A stretch of 64,000 bases of DNA from Phragmites australis (taxonomy: Eukaryota > Streptophyta > Magnoliopsida > Poales > Poaceae): NCBI RefSeq assembly GCF_958298935.1, contig NC_084943.1, forward strand, positions 10,836,001 to 10,900,000. Direction: 5' to 3'. Positions 1 to 12,395 of the stretch are shown here, piece after piece. A model generated the notes under the pieces. It was given only the letters and a program-made list of their open reading frames with translations, was not told the DNA's origin and ran no database searches. Every line of letters begins with the position of its first letter. Within the stretch, counting starts at the first letter, position 1. Made by a program: the position numbers and the translations under genes.

Positions 1-1636
1 TCACGAACTGATCACCTCCTAAACAACAAAACTACTAAAAACAGTATGCCAAACAATACTAACACTAGGTTAAAACTCTATAAAAAGATTCTACACGCTG
101 CGATGAGAATTTGAGCACAAAAATCGCCCAAATCGGAGCTACGAGCAAAAAGTTAAAAGCTTTTAAAGTTCTAGGGGCTTTCCTGCAAGTTTTACATTAT
201 TTCAGATAATAAACCGAATTTTTTTTATACTAAAAATCTTGATTATGACATTATAAAGTGAATAAGAATTATTTTTCCTTAGAAAAACCTACAAAAAAGG
301 TCCATGGACCTATGGACCAAGGCCTAAGGGTCGGCCCATGATCCATGGTGGACTGATTACAAAAGAGTGAATGGGTATGCGATCTGAGCCACACGATCAA
401 TATCAGATGGCTCGGGGATGAAGGGGGGAGACCAGGTGGCATTGGACATGGCCGGCGGCTAGCCGACGGTGGCGCATGGCCAAAACATCACAGGAGAAGC
501 GCGAAGCCGCGCTTCCAGCCACGAAACTCGTTGGGAAAAGGCGCAAAACAAAGAGGAGGGCAGTGGGATTCTCACCGCGGGCTTCTTGACGGCGGAGAGG
601 GGCTGTGGAGGCCGACGATGGAGAGGAGCAGATGGCCGGGCTTGGACACGGTGCAGATGGGGTTCTAGCGGTGGAGAAAAGCCGAGGAGCGGCGGGACGA
701 TCCACTGGAGGCCCTGCGACACCAAAGAGGGAAGAATCAGGGTCAATGGTAGCTCAGGTGTGGAGAATCGACCCGGCGTTGGAGCTCTTGCTGGCGACAG
801 GGATGAAAGGCACAACGACGGTGCAAGAGTGAGGGAGAGAGAGCAAAAGCGGTCGGACGGGGTGGAGAACGAGTGCACGGTGCTCGGGGTGGGCTTAAAT
901 AGGGAGGAGGGGGCTCGAGGAGGGAGAGTGACACGGTCGGAGCCGTTTCCAAACCAACGGCCACCTTCCATAAATCGGGTTAAAGAACAAAGGGAAGAGG
1001 GGAGGGGAACCCGGGAGGTTTCATGCCACGCGTAAAGGAGAGGGCGGGGATTGCGGGCGCCGCATTTATTGGCAAGAAACGGCCGAGGGAGGTGCCAGAT
1101 TTTGAATGTGCGACGAGATTTTGGGGTGGAAATGACGAGCGGGAGGAGGAAGAAGCGGAGCCAGCAGGCTCGGTCGTGTGGCTCATCTCATCGCGGGTCC
1201 ACGTGCAGAGAGAGAGGGCGGGGAGGGAGGTGGCTTGGGGCGGGCTGGCTCAGGAGAGGTCTAGTGCAGGGTAGGGGAAGGCAGACCACGCGGGGAGAGA
1301 GGAAAGGAGAGAGGGGGAGGGAGGAGTTGGGCTGGGGAAAGGAAAATCTGCTTGGGAGCACTTTTACAATTTGAAATTCCCTTTCTTTTTTAGATTTTGA
1401 ACCTACTTTCAGAAAGGTTTAAACGAGCACTTTCTAGAAAACTTTTGCAAACACTTTTCACGTATAAAACCTTATTGCAACTACTGCGACATGAATGCAA
1501 CAAACTTAACTACAACCTAAGGCAAATTTAAATTTAGAAATTAATTTCTTTCTATATTGAATAAAATCTACAACTCCTATTTAAATTCTTGCAAAATTTT
1601 AAACTATTGCAAAAATTAAAAATTTTGGGTGTTACA
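1..1636 (-). repeat. 3' LTR of the Tekay-like element (partial)
   Basis: It matches the right LTR from about 8595 to 10232 with scattered substitutions and small indels, and ends GGGTGTTACA at 1627-1636. About 1.27 kb of its other end lies outside the window. The GC- and GA-rich block at 400-1370 contains short open frames on both strands, but they are LTR sequence and not genes. Confidence 0.9.
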
Positions 1637-1651
1637 AACCTACCCCCCTAG
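1637..1651 (-). other. polypurine tract of the Tekay-like element
   Basis: On the minus strand a TAGGGGGGTAGG tract lies directly before the TGTAACACCC start of the 3' LTR. This is the expected place for plus-strand DNA priming. Confidence 0.75.
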
Positions 1652-4600
1652 GTTGAATCTCGCCCTCGAGATTCGGAAGGATCAGAGAAGAGATGGGGAA
1701 ACTCTGCCTTTAGATCATCTTCTCTTCCCCATGTAGCTTCCTCTTATGAGTGATGTTTCCACTGCACTTTGCCCATATAGACTCGCCTATTCTAGATAAC
1801 CCATTCTGACATCTCAAGAATCTTTGACCAGATACTCTGAATAAGAGAGATCTTCTCACACATCCAGTTCTTCTAAGCTGCTCTTCAGGAACTCTCAGGT
1901 AGTTTTTCAACTGTTGACACATGGAAAACATCGTGTACCCATGAGAGTTGAGGTGGTAACTCAAGCTGGTAAGCTACTTCACCTCGTCTTCTCAGTATCT
2001 TGTATGTACCAATAAACCAAGGTGAAAGCTTGTCTTTGACCTTGAATCTGCGTAGACCTCTGATCGGTGACACCTTGAGATACACAAAGTCTCTTACTGC
2101 AAAAGTTAGTTCTCGGCATCGATTATTTGCATATCTCTTTTGTCTTGATTGAGCAGTTTTCAGATTATCTCTGATCTCTTGTACTTGTCTTTCTGCTTCT
2201 CTCAGAACTTCTGGGCCAAAAACTTGGCTTTCCCCAGTCTGGTTCTAGAACAACGAGGTTCTACACTTCCTTCCATATAAGGCCTCAAAAGGAGGCATCT
2301 TACGGCTAGCTTGATAGCTGTTATTGTACGAGAACTCCAAATATGACAGATTCTTGTCCCAACTATTACCATTCTTCAAAGCACACACCCTCAACATGAC
2401 TCTAAGGATTTGATAAACTCCTTCTGTCTGACCGTCAGTTTGCGGGTGATATGCTGAGCTGAAATTCAACCTTGTATCTATAGATTCATGCAGGCGTTGC
2501 CAGAACCGTAAAGTAAACTGACTACCATGATCAGATACGATGATCTTGGGTACTCCATGTAGATGGACAATTCTGGACATATATAACTTAGCTAGTTTTG
2601 GACCTTTATAGGTTTCTTTGACTGGAATGAAATGGGCTACCTTTTTCAACCGATCGACTATGACCCATATGGAATCATATCCTGACTGTGTTCACGGCAG
2701 ACCCACGATGAAATCTATGCTAATATCTTCCCACTTCCATTCAGGTACTTTCAATGGTTGTAGCAGTCCTACGGGTCTCTGATGCTCGTCTTTGACTACC
2801 TGACAGATATCACACAAAGGCACATATTCTGCTACTACATATTTCATTTTGTACCACCAATACTGATCTTTAAGATCTTGGTACTCCCTAGGTGAATGGA
2901 ATATGCTGAATCATGAGCTTCCCTTAGAATTGTATTCCGAATAACCTTCACGTCCAGAACACATATCCTGTGCTTGTACCACACTGTACCTTGCTCATCT
3001 TCTGTGAAATTTGGGGTTTTGCTAACTTGGATGAGCTGCTTGATTTCTAAAATCATTTCATCCTCAAGCTGACCCTTCCTTATATCTTGTTCCAGCGTTG
3101 AGTCTATTTCCATTGCATGTATCTCGGTGTTACACACCATTCCAAAATTCAACTTCTCAAATTCCTTCCATAGCTCGAGACTCATCTCTTGCAGAGTTAT
3201 ACCATTGACCTGAGTCTTTCTGCTCAGGGCATTGGCTAGTACATTTGCCTTTCCTGAGTTCTAGTTGATTCCCAAAATGTAATCTTTGATGAGCTCTAAC
3301 CATCTGCGTTGTTTGAGGTTAACATCTGGTTGAGTGAAGATATATTTCAAGCTCTTATGATCTAAGTAGATTTTAGACCTTTGACCTATCAAATAATGTC
3401 TCCAAATCTTGAGTGCATGAACTACTGCGGCTAGCTCCAAGTCATGCGTCGGGTGGTTCTCTTCATGTTTCCTTAATTGCCTGGAAGCATATGCTACCAC
3501 ATGACCCTCTTGCATGAGCACACAACCCAAACCTTGATGATATGAATCTCAATACACTAAAAATGGCTTCTGGGTGTCAGGCATGATCAATACTGGAGCT
3601 GAGGTTAACCTTTTCTTCAACTCATTGAAACTAGCTTCTCGAGCGACTGTCCACTTGAACTCTGCTCCTTTCTCTAACAGTTCTGTCACTGGCTTAGCTA
3701 TCTTGGAAAAACCTTCTATGAACCAACGATAATATCCTGCTAAACCCAAGAAACTGCGGATCTCCGAAACATTCCGCGGTGCTTTCCAGTTCAGAATATC
3801 CCTTACTTTGCATGGGTCCAAAAACACACATTCTGCTGATATAAAGTGACCAAGATAGGGAAATTCCTTCAACCAAAACTCACACTTGCTCAATTTAGCA
3901 TACAACTGATTCTCTCTGAGCTTCTGCAATAGTGTCCTTAGATGTTCCTCATGCTCTTCTTTGTTCTTGGAGTAAACCAGGATGTCATCAATAAATACTA
4001 TCAAACTTGTCCAAATACTCTATAAAAACTTTATTCATCAGGTACATGAAGTAGTCTGGGGTATTTGTCAAATCAAAAGACATTATGTGTACTCGTATAG
4101 ACCATACTGAGTAACAAATGCGGTCTTGGAATATCCGAGGCACGAATCTTTAGTTGATGATACCCAGACCGAAGATCGATCTTGGAGCAAACACATGCTC
4201 CTTTTAATTGGTCAAACAAATCTTCAAGCTGGGTAGAGGATACTTGTTCTTGATTGTTACTTCATTCAGGGTTTGATAATATATACACATCCTTTGGGTT
4301 CCATCCTTCTCCGGTATAAAGATAAATGGGGCTCCCCTGGGCGAAGAACTGAGGCGAATAAACCCTTTGTCTAGTAGCTGTTGGATTTGCTCCTTGAGCT
4401 CAGCCAATTGATTGGCATCCATTCTATATGGTCTCTTATATATAGGAGCTATTCTAGGTACTAATTTAATGATGAACTCAATTTCACGATCAGGTGGCAT
4501 ACCTGGCAAATCTTCCAGAAAGACATCTGAAAATTCACTAACCACTCTGCTATCTTCCATTGCATTGGCCTTGTTGAGAATGGCGTTGGTAGCTGATTCC

Positions 4601-5022
4601 GTTGTGGCTTGGAATTCCACTTTGGTACTATCTATGTGTGTTAACTGTACTAACTTCGTAGCACATCCAATGATTCCATTGTACTTGGTCAACCAGTCCA
4701 TTCCCAGTATGATATCAAGTCCCTTGGTTTCTAGAATGATGAGTTTGGCAACAAAGTCTACCCCTCTTAGGCATATACTTATTTTAGGGCATACATGCCT
4801 TGATTCCATTTCTCCCCCAGTAGAACTAACTAGCACCCGATTTTTCATTAATGCTCTTGGCAATTTATATGTATTCACAAACTGAGATGATATGAATGAA
4901 TGCGTAGCACTAGAATCGAACAAAACTATAGCAGGGTAAGAGTTTGTAGAAAACATACTCAACACTATGTCAAGAGTATCCTGGACTTCCTCCACGACAA
5001 CATGATTAACTCGGCTATGCAT
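1648..5022 (-). pseudogene. pol: gypsy pol pseudogene (PR-RT-RH-IN-chromodomain)
   Basis: Broken polyprotein. The 4204-5022 segment has the protease loop as [10 protein letters not shown], where the family usually has DSG, then LGMDWL and the first half of reverse transcriptase. The 3549-4004 segment carries the RT catalytic box as FIDD plus the FLGLAGYYR region. 3261-3530 is RNase H (DHKSLKY). 2245-2649 is the integrase core, with SDHGSQF and GQTEG holding the second Asp and the Glu. 1885-2085 is the integrase C-terminus (HDVFHVS), and about 1655-1770 reads as a chromodomain-like end (VQWKHHS, FPHLF). Stops and shifts separate all parts, so no active enzyme is possible. The DSG to DSS change may be an added lesion. 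Confidence 0.9.
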
Positions 5023-5029
5023 CGCATTC

Positions 5030-6103
5030 TGTCAAGGTTGCTGCTGATTCTTGCCCTGAGCCTATGCTTGGCCTTGTTGCTTCTTGAGGCACGTGTTGGC
5101 GTGGTGCCCAAAGTTGTCACAACTGAAACACAGGCCAATGTTGCCTGATCCTTGACCTGGTTGATTGTGCTGCTGGGGTTGGTTGTTGTTGTTGGGTCGT
5201 TGCTGCTGGTAGTTAGGACGCGACTGCTGCTATTGCTGCTACTGCGCTGGCTGTTTATATGCACCAGCACCCTGATTGGGCATCTTCTGTGGTGGCCTCT
5301 GCTGCTGATTCGGTCCTCCATGACAGAACATAGGACCTATAGTTGGGGGGTTGAAACGGGGACGTGTGTTGCTGCCTGAAGACTGACCTTGCATGCTGCG
5401 CTTGCGTTCTTCTCCCAGATTCTGTCTCGTCTTTTCCATGATAAAAGCTTTGTCCACCAACTTCTGGAAACTGGGGTACTCATTAGCCGAGAGGGCATAC
5501 TGTAAACCAGTGTTGAGACTCTCCAGGAAATAGTCTTGCTTCTTCTCATCAGTATCAACATCGTTGGGGGCATAATGAGAGAGTTGGGTGAACTTGGTGA
5601 GGTACTCTCTCACCAACATGGGTCCTTGTTTCAAACTGAGGAACTGTTTCCTCTTCAGCTTCACTTCTGCTACAGGGACATGAAGTGCATGGAAGCTGTT
5701 TCGGAACTCTGCCCATCTGATCTCCTGGGGATCCTTGTGGGCGGCAGTGTATGCTGTCCACCATTCCTGAGCTGGTCCAATAAGCTGATAGGAAGCGAAA
5801 AGAACGCTTTCCCTTTCGGTGCACTGAGCTCTTTGCAGTTTGCTTTCAATGGTCTTCAACCAGTCATTAGACTCCATAGGCTCAACTGCCTATGAGAATG
5901 TGGGTGACTGAGTACTCAAGAAAGTCCTGAGCCTGGACTACGGCTACTGCGGTGGTGCTTACTGGACTTGAGGTTGCTAGCTTATAGCTTGCACCAGACC
6001 TTGGAGTATCATCATCACTTGGATTGGCATCCATCAAAGGGGACAGGGGTGAAAGATCGTGCTGGTTGGCATTGGTGTTGTTGGCACACTTGGTGTTCAC
6101 CAT
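5030..6103 (-). pseudogene. gag: gypsy gag pseudogene
   Basis: The likely start is the ATG at 6103-6101 (MVNTK). A frameshift plus a stop near 5880-5900 separates the N-terminus from the main capsid-type block at 5877-5239, which has WWTAYTA, FRNSFH and VREYLTKF as in plant Retrotrans_gag. In another frame at about 5085-5130 a CX2CX4HX4C zinc knuckle (CFSCDNFGHHANTC) follows a Gln-rich linker, and then comes the protease. The protein would form the particle shell and bind the element RNA. Frameshifts make it non-functional. Confidence 0.88.
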
Positions 6104-6410
6104 CTGTTGGTAGCTAAGACACGAATAGGGAACATAAGAGAAAAAGCAATGGCGGAAAAACAGGACAAGAATAGGAAAGGACAGATAAGAACAGATATAG
6201 CACGAAACAAAGAAAGGGACTTCCAACTATTATTTTATTATTAACTGATGCAATGTAGAGGGAAAACCGCCACATTACACCAACACTCATGCAAAGATCC
6301 AACTCATTACAAGGTTCAAACTACAGACACAAGCATCAAACACAGACTCGAACAGACGTCACACGAGACTAAACGATTTATTCAGCTAACGACATCCTCC
6401 TAGCTTGACT

Positions 6411-7147
6411 CTACTCCTCGCCTGCTGTGCCTGAAGGACCTGCTGTATCTTCTGGATGAAGCTTCTTGCGTGACGGGGAACAGGGTGATGCAGCCACAGG
6501 TGCCTCGGGAGCCTCCTCGGGGAACTGGTCGGGGTCCTCCAATAGAATCTGCAGCTCGTGGATGCTTTGCTCCTGCTTCACGTGACGCTGATGCATATCC
6601 TCCAGCTCGTTAAGGGCTCTATTGAGCTCGACATATAGGGCAGCAGTGAGGCAAACCTGCTCTCTCAGACAGACATCTAGCTCGTTGTTGACAGGCGCGA
6701 AGATGAACTACAGACTACCAAACGGGCGCTGCGGGAACTTGCCGAACTGAGTGAAGCAGAGGGCCTGTCTGTTCTCCCTGCAAAGAACAGCCAGAGCCTG
6801 GCGAGTGGTGTCCTTGATCCCAACCTCGAAGGTAGCTTTAAGGGTGACGACGTGTGAACAGGGCAGACTTGGTGAAGACTGTCATCGGTGGGCTTCGCAA
6901 ACATGGTTACCTCCACTGACCAGGAGTAACCATGGCCTCCAAGTGGAACTCTGACTCCCTTGTAGAGTGGAGCATCGTGGTAGCCTAGACCCTGAAGAAG
7001 GTACCAAAGCGTGCAGGCTATGTAGCTGGCGAGCTGTCCGTTGGAGTAGAACTTGGCAGGGGGTTGATGCACCCAGACAGCACCAGCGGGGATCTCCTGA
7101 TCTGGAACCAGCACACGCTTGCACGGGGTGATCTTTGTGTGGGCCAT
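6411..7147 (-). pseudogene. extra ORF between primer site and gag, about 240 codons, broken
   Basis: An open frame starts with ATG at 7147 (MAHTKITPCKR), runs to about 6850, shifts frame, meets a TAG at 6710-6708 and continues to 6411. The middle reads as folded-protein-like sequence (WYLLQGLGYHDAPLY; TTRQALAVLCRENRQALCF). The C-terminal part is Glu/Leu/Gln rich, consistent with a coiled coil, and ends in a Pro/Ser/Glu-rich tail. It lies in sense upstream of gag, where most gypsy elements have only an untranslated leader. I do not recognise the product. Coding-like composition despite the lesions suggests a once-maintained accessory gene. Captured host sequence is the alternative. Confidence 0.5.
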
Positions 7148-7308
7148 CTAAAATTTTGAAGACGACATAAAATTAGTAATAGTTTTATAAAGGGCAATAG
7201 ATACGGTAAGGAAAAACTGAAAGAAAAATGAATTTTACAAAATTAATATGTACAAACATAGGTCCTTAACACGTCCTTTCTATCTAGGTTGTGTCCTATG
7301 GTTAACAC

Positions 7309-7321
7309 GGCTTTGATACCA
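7309..7321 (-). other. primer binding site (tRNA-iMet type)
   Basis: On the minus strand TGGTATCAAAGCC begins four bases inside the 5' LTR end. It matches the common plant primer site TGGTATCAGAGCC except for one base, so initiator Met-tRNA is the likely primer. Confidence 0.8.
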
Positions 7322-7325
7322 CTTC

Positions 7326-10232
7326 TGTAACACCCAGTTTTAAAATTGGGCACAACACATGTATGCCAGAATCAAGTTTTATACATGCGTTACATCATCT
7401 GTGTATCATCACAGTGCCATTATTACAATAACGATATTAACTTATTACAAAAGGACCCGAGGGTCTAAAAGAAAACATAGCAGAAAAAGAGAGCTTCAAC
7501 GCTAGAAGGTCTTCCATCTTCCAGAGGAGTCAACTGGGGGCATACTAGCCTAGAACAGGAGCTCCGAGTCAAAATCGTCCTCATTGAAGGATGCAACTTC
7601 ATTGACAGCTTTTGAATAGCAAAGGGATGCTATAAAGGGGAGCAACGAGTGTGAGTACAAAAATGTACTCCGCAAGTGTAGGGAAAAACATGCTATGAGG
7701 ATTAAGTTAAGGAAAGGTTAGACACTGGTTAACTGCACTAAGCAACTCTGACCTATGACTTCAACAATAGGCATCCTAATTACTAAATGTGTAGATACAA
7801 CTATAACAAAGAAAAATGACTCATCGGATTCCATCCGACTACTAAGACTGACCAGGTAATTCCATTACCCGGCTATCGAACCATATCAAAACCCTGACCC
7901 CATTTAATCAAGAAGAAGTCCAAGCACGTGATTCCCGTGTTGCTTCACACTTCCGGGGTGGGGGGTCGGGGTCGCACTACAAGGCCTTTACAAAGCTCCC
8001 GCCGATCCCTAGGCACCCATTGAGGTTTCACCGCTAACAGACAATTCTGACGCTGAAGAAGCCCCCACTTGTGCCACTCAACCGTCCATTGGTGCCATAG
8101 AACTGGAGGGGTGGCTAATTAGTTGGCCAGTTGTACCCATATAAGTCTCGTGGTTGTGCGGTTTAGCCAGTTACATGCTTCAAGAACCGCTCCTTAGGAT
8201 CCCACACAAGATCAACAACAAACCAATTGTGCATTACCCGCACACGTGCCTTCCCGCACCATCATCATGCAAACATTCTGTTGGGATTCCTACACCATCT
8301 TGTACAAAATTACCATACCTGATTCTTGTTGCTTTATTATTAGTCAAGATTAACACTTACCCAACTATGACAGCACTAGCATATCTACCCATCATTACCC
8401 ATAACTCATCAATGGCGATAAGGAATAATCATACAAGAGCTAGTAAACCCTAACATGGGATTCCGATTTAGACAATCATGCAATGAAGGAATAAATAGCT
8501 ACACATGAATCCTAAAATAGGAGCAAGATGTTCAAGGACACTTGTCTTCAGCTGAGGGTTACTCGAAGTCTTCAAAAACTTGATTTTATAGGTTCACGAA
8601 CTGATCACCTAAACAACACATCAAAAAAGTATACAAGAAAACTACTAAGAACAGTATACCAAACAATACTAACACTAGATAAAAAAACTCTATAAAAAGA
8701 TTCTACACACTGTTATGAGAATTTGAGCATAAAAATCGCCCAAATTGGAGCTACGAGCAAAAAATTATAAGCTTTTGAACTTCTAGGGGCTTTTTTGCAA
8801 GTTTTACTTAATTTTAGAGAATAAACCAAATATTTTTTATACTGAAAATATTGATTATGATGTCATAAAGTGAATAAGAATTATTTTTCCATAGAAAAAC
8901 CTACGGAAAAGGTCCATGGACCCATGGACCATGGCCTGAGAGCCGGTCCATGGTCCATGGTGGATTGATTAGAAAAGAGTGAATGGGTATGCGATCTGAG
9001 CCTCACAATCAAGATCGAACGGCTTGGGGCAAAGGGGGTGAACTAGGCGGCACTGCACTTGGCTGGCGGCTGGTCGTCGGGGGCACATGGCCGAAACCTC
9101 GCTGGAGAAGCGCGAAGTCGTGCTTCCTGCCACGAAACTCATCGGGGAAATGTGCAAAATGAAGAGGAGGGCACGGGGATTCTCACCACGGGCTTCCCGA
9201 TGGCAGAGAGGGGCTGTGGGAGGCCGATGATGGAAGAGGAGCGGACGGAGGGGCTCGGACACTGAGCGGATGGGGTTCCGGTGGCGGAGAAAAGCCGAGG
9301 AGCGGTAGGACGATCCTCCGGAGGCCCTACGACACCGAAGAGGGAAGAATCGCGGTCAATGGTGGCTCGGGTGTGGAGCATCGATGCGGTGGTGGAGCTC
9401 TTACCGGCGACGGGTATGAAAGGTTCAGGGATGGCGCAAGAGCGAGGGAGAGAGGGCAAAAGCGATTGGACAGGGTGGAGAATGGGCGCACGATGCTCGG
9501 GATGGGCTTAAATATGGAGGAGGGGGCGCAGGGAGGGAGAGCGATACAGTCGGAGCCGTTTCCAAACCGGCGGCCACCTTCCATAAATTGGATTAAAGAT
9601 CGAAGGAAAGAGTGGAGGGTAACCCGAGAGGTTTCATGCAGCGTGTAAAGGAGAGGGTTGGGATCGCGGGAGAGACATTGATTGACGAGAAATGGCTTGG
9701 GGAGGCGCTGAATTTTGCACGGGAGGAAGGATTTGGGGGTGGAAACAACGAGTGGGAGGAGGAAGAAGAGGAGCCATCGGTACGGGCCCACGCATAGAGA
9801 GAGAGAGGGCTGGGAGGGAGGTGGCTTAGGGCGGGGCAGGCCGACTCGGGCGCGGCCCAGCGTGGAGAAGGGGAATGTGGCCCATGCGGGGAGAGAGGAA
9901 AGGAGAGAGGGGGAGGGAGGAGTTAGGCCGGGGAAAGGAAAATCAGCCTGGGAGCACTTTTACAATTTTAAAATTCATTTTCTTTTTAGATTTTGAACCC
10001 AATTTCAAAAGAGGTTTAAACGAGCGTCTTCTAGCGAACTTTTGCAAACACTTTTCACACATAAAATCCTATTGCAACTACTGTAGCATGAATGCAAAAA
10101 CTTAACTACAATCTAAGGCAAATTTAAATTTAGATATTAATTTCTTTCTATATTGAATAAAATCTACATTTCTTATTTAAATTCTAGCAAAAATATAAAC
10201 TATTGTAAAAATTGAAAATTTAGGGTGTTACG
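7326..10232 (-). repeat. 5' LTR of the Tekay-like element (about 2.9 kb)
   Basis: Plus-strand ends are TGTAACACCC at 7326 and GGGTGTTAC at 10223-10231. It is the only full LTR copy of this element in the window. The first 1.25 kb is of ordinary composition, followed by a GC/GA-rich block (9000-9950) and an AT-rich end. It contains the element promoter. Confidence 0.9.
9507..9514 (-). promoter_or_regulatory. candidate LTR TATA box
   Basis: The minus-strand TATTTAAG lies just upstream of a CT-rich, GC-rich stretch. The left LTR has the same site in a similar context (CTTAAATA at about 896-903 on the plus strand). The role in transcription is inference. Confidence 0.4.
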
Positions 10233-10792
10233 ATGCGGTTGTGAAGGATTATGCTAAGAGGATGTTTAAATGGTCAGTGTTACCATTGGACTTGCTTGGC
10301 CATATTTTCTCTTTATTTTGATAGTTTCTTCTGTTTCTAGTCTTTATTTAAAGATGATTGCTTAACCAACTGTTGCTAAACAACTCTTTAAAGCAAATTT
10401 GCTTACTGAGTTTTTTTGAATCTCACCCTTGCTTTTTTTTTCCTAGTACTCTTTGAGGTGATGGTGCACATGTGGGATGGGTAGCTGCACGTCGCTTGCA
10501 CATTAACCTTTCTCTTTTGGTTAATCTTGTTATGTTCCTAGTTGGCGACACATTGCCTGTGATGTATATTTTGGTCCCATGGTAGCTTGGTTGTATGATC
10601 TAGGCTTGTACCTCCTTTATTAGGATCTTTATGTTGCTAGTGTGATGATCTATAATTTATTATCTGTCTCTGTGTATTTGTTGCCAGTTATACCTCAAGT
10701 TTCAGGGGAGGTGCTACTGATTTTTTCTTTCAGCAGCCTTGTAGGTTTGTTTGAGTGACATTCCGGGCTTGTGGTGGTTCGGGGTGTTACAA

Positions 10793-10805
10793 TGGTATTA
10801 GAGCC
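10793..10805 (+). other. primer binding site of the small gypsy remnant
   Basis: TGGTATTAGAGCC directly follows the LTR-like end GTGTTACA. It has one mismatch to the standard Met-tRNA primer site. Confidence 0.65.
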
Positions 10806-10899
10806 TAGGCTAATGTGGTGGATGAGGCTCGAAGCAGGACATGTGTCCCTAGGACTGTGATGTCGTTGATCTCATAATTTGAGCGGATGCATATCTTTT

Positions 10900-11165
10900 T
10901 CTATTTCGCCGGTGTTGCACAAGAGGAGACACCTATGATCATTCAGTCTGCCATACCCGAGCGTGTTCGTGAGGCTCTGCAGCATGATCAGCTTCTTTCG
11001 GATGTAAGGAAGTGGATCTCGGAGGGTTGGTCTTGAGAGTTTAGTTTAGATGGGGATGTTGCAGTTTGGTTCAGAGGTCGTCATTGTGCGCCATAGAAGT
11101 TAGAGGTTAAGGTAGATATCCTTCGTGAGGCTCACCGGACGCCATCAATGTCTTACTTCTTTAAG
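10900..11165 (+). pseudogene. gypsy integrase N-terminal scrap
   Basis: Short conceptual segments in the spacer (VRKWISEG, then an FRGRHC-like and a VDILREAHRTP-like stretch) resemble the region before the HHCC zinc finger of plant gypsy integrases. Stops interrupt it and no catalytic residues are present. It supports deletion of nearly all the coding region between the two direct repeats. Confidence 0.45.
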
Positions 11166-12395
11166 TGGCTATATATGATGCAGTTGTAAAGAATTATGCT
11201 AAGGGGATGTTAAAATGGTTGATATTGTCGTTGGACTTGTTTAGCCATATTTTCTCTTAATGCTGATAGTTTGTTCCATTTCTAGTATCTATTTAAAGAT
11301 GATTGCTTAATCAACTACGACTAAATAGCTCTTTAAAGCAAATTCACTTGTTGAGATTTTGGAATCTCACCCTTGCTTTTTTTTCCAGGTACTTTTTGAG
11401 GTGATGGTGCGTATGTGGGATGGGTTACTGCATGTCGCTTGCACATTCATCTTTCTCTTTTGGTTAATCTTGTTATGCTGCTAGTTGGCGACACTTTGCA
11501 TGTGATGTATATTTTAGGCCCGTGGTGGCTTGGTTGTATAATCGAGGCTTGTACCTCGTTTACTAGAATATTTATGTTCCTAGTATGATGATCTATAATC
11601 TGTTATTTGTTTGTGTGTGTTTGTTGCCAATTATATCTCTAGTTTCAAGGGAGGTACTGCCAAAATTTTCTTTCAGCAGCCTTGTCGGTTGGCTTGAATC
11701 ACATTCTGGGCTTGTGGTGGTCCCCGTATAGGATTAGATTAGATAATAGATAACATTTCAGTGATGACAAATCTCAACTATGAATCCTAGATCGGACGCT
11801 CAGAATTTAATGAAGATCGACCACCTCACTCGAGCCATGTGATTGCCACCTCACCTGTGTTTACCCTCGTGTTATCCTTGCCATCTTTTCACGTCAACTC
11901 TAGCACCCACGTTCAGCCTGTCTAGTCATCTGCCACCTTGTTAGCCACATCACGTGCCACATCACCACCACCTAGGCATCTTTGCACACATGGCAGTCCA
12001 ATCTGCAATTTTTTTTAATATTAGAATAAAATTGATAATAGTTTCAATAATGTTTATTAATTTTTGCTTAATGATTTTATAGGGTTAAATAATACAAATA
12101 AATTCAAAAAAAATCCTAGAAAATCATAGATTGTTCTGAAAAATTCTAGAAAAATTTCAAATCACATAGTTTCACCTACGGTTACTCTTTTTTGTCATGT
12201 TTTAATCTTCTAGAAGCTGTAACTTGTCAACCGTAGCTTCGATTTGATTTGTTCTTTCGCAAAAATTTCTATAAAAACCTAATCTGTTGTGTGATGTTGT
12301 TTGTTGGGCGCTATTTGGTTGTTTTGGATCTTGGTGTTTATGTATTGCCTTTTCGCTTATGTTCGCGAGTAGACCCAAATGTTCAGGAGGATATA

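Larger units (their letters stand above)
1..10232 (-). mobile_element. Tekay-like Ty3/gypsy chromovirus, decayed, left LTR cut by window edge
   Basis: Reading right to left: 5' LTR (10232-7326), primer site, an extra ORF, gag, protease, reverse transcriptase, RNase H, integrase, a chromodomain-like tail, polypurine tract and 3' LTR (1636 to beyond base 1). The two LTRs are clearly homologous: the text from base 1 matches 8595 onward. LTR ends are TGTAACACCC and GGGTGTTAC. Domain order RT-RNaseH-IN plus the tail marks a Ty3/gypsy chromovirus; very long LTRs suggest the Tekay clade, which is inference. Many frameshifts and stops show it is dead. The TSD cannot be tested because the left end lies outside the window. 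Confidence 0.9.
10232..11721 (+). mobile_element. small gypsy remnant with two direct repeats
   Basis: 10232-10791 and 11177-11721 are two diverged copies of one roughly 550-bp sequence. Both begin GATGC(G/A)GTTGT and share text to CTTGTGGTGGT. Copy 1 ends GGGTGTTACA and is followed by TGGTATTAGAGCC at 10793, which looks like a tRNA-Met primer site, so copy 1 behaves as the end of a 5' LTR. Only about 385 bp separates the copies. Copy 2 lacks the last 18 or so bases. Best reading: an internally deleted gypsy element whose first LTR was cut by the insertion of the upstream Tekay-like element. Confidence 0.6.

Noticed and set aside
403..1374. Several 60-190-codon frames on both strands
   Set aside because: They lie in the GC-rich part of a gypsy LTR, overlap one another on both strands and recur in damaged form at 8969-9996. 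Composition explains them.
4412..5379. Plus-strand frames over the protease/gag part
   Set aside because: They are mirror frames of the minus-strand gag-pol pseudogene; Leu/Val runs reflect antisense of Gln/Asn-rich gag text.
8154..8453. 99-codon plus frame
   Set aside because: It lies within the 5' LTR of a minus-strand element, on the non-transcribed strand, with no protein-like motif.
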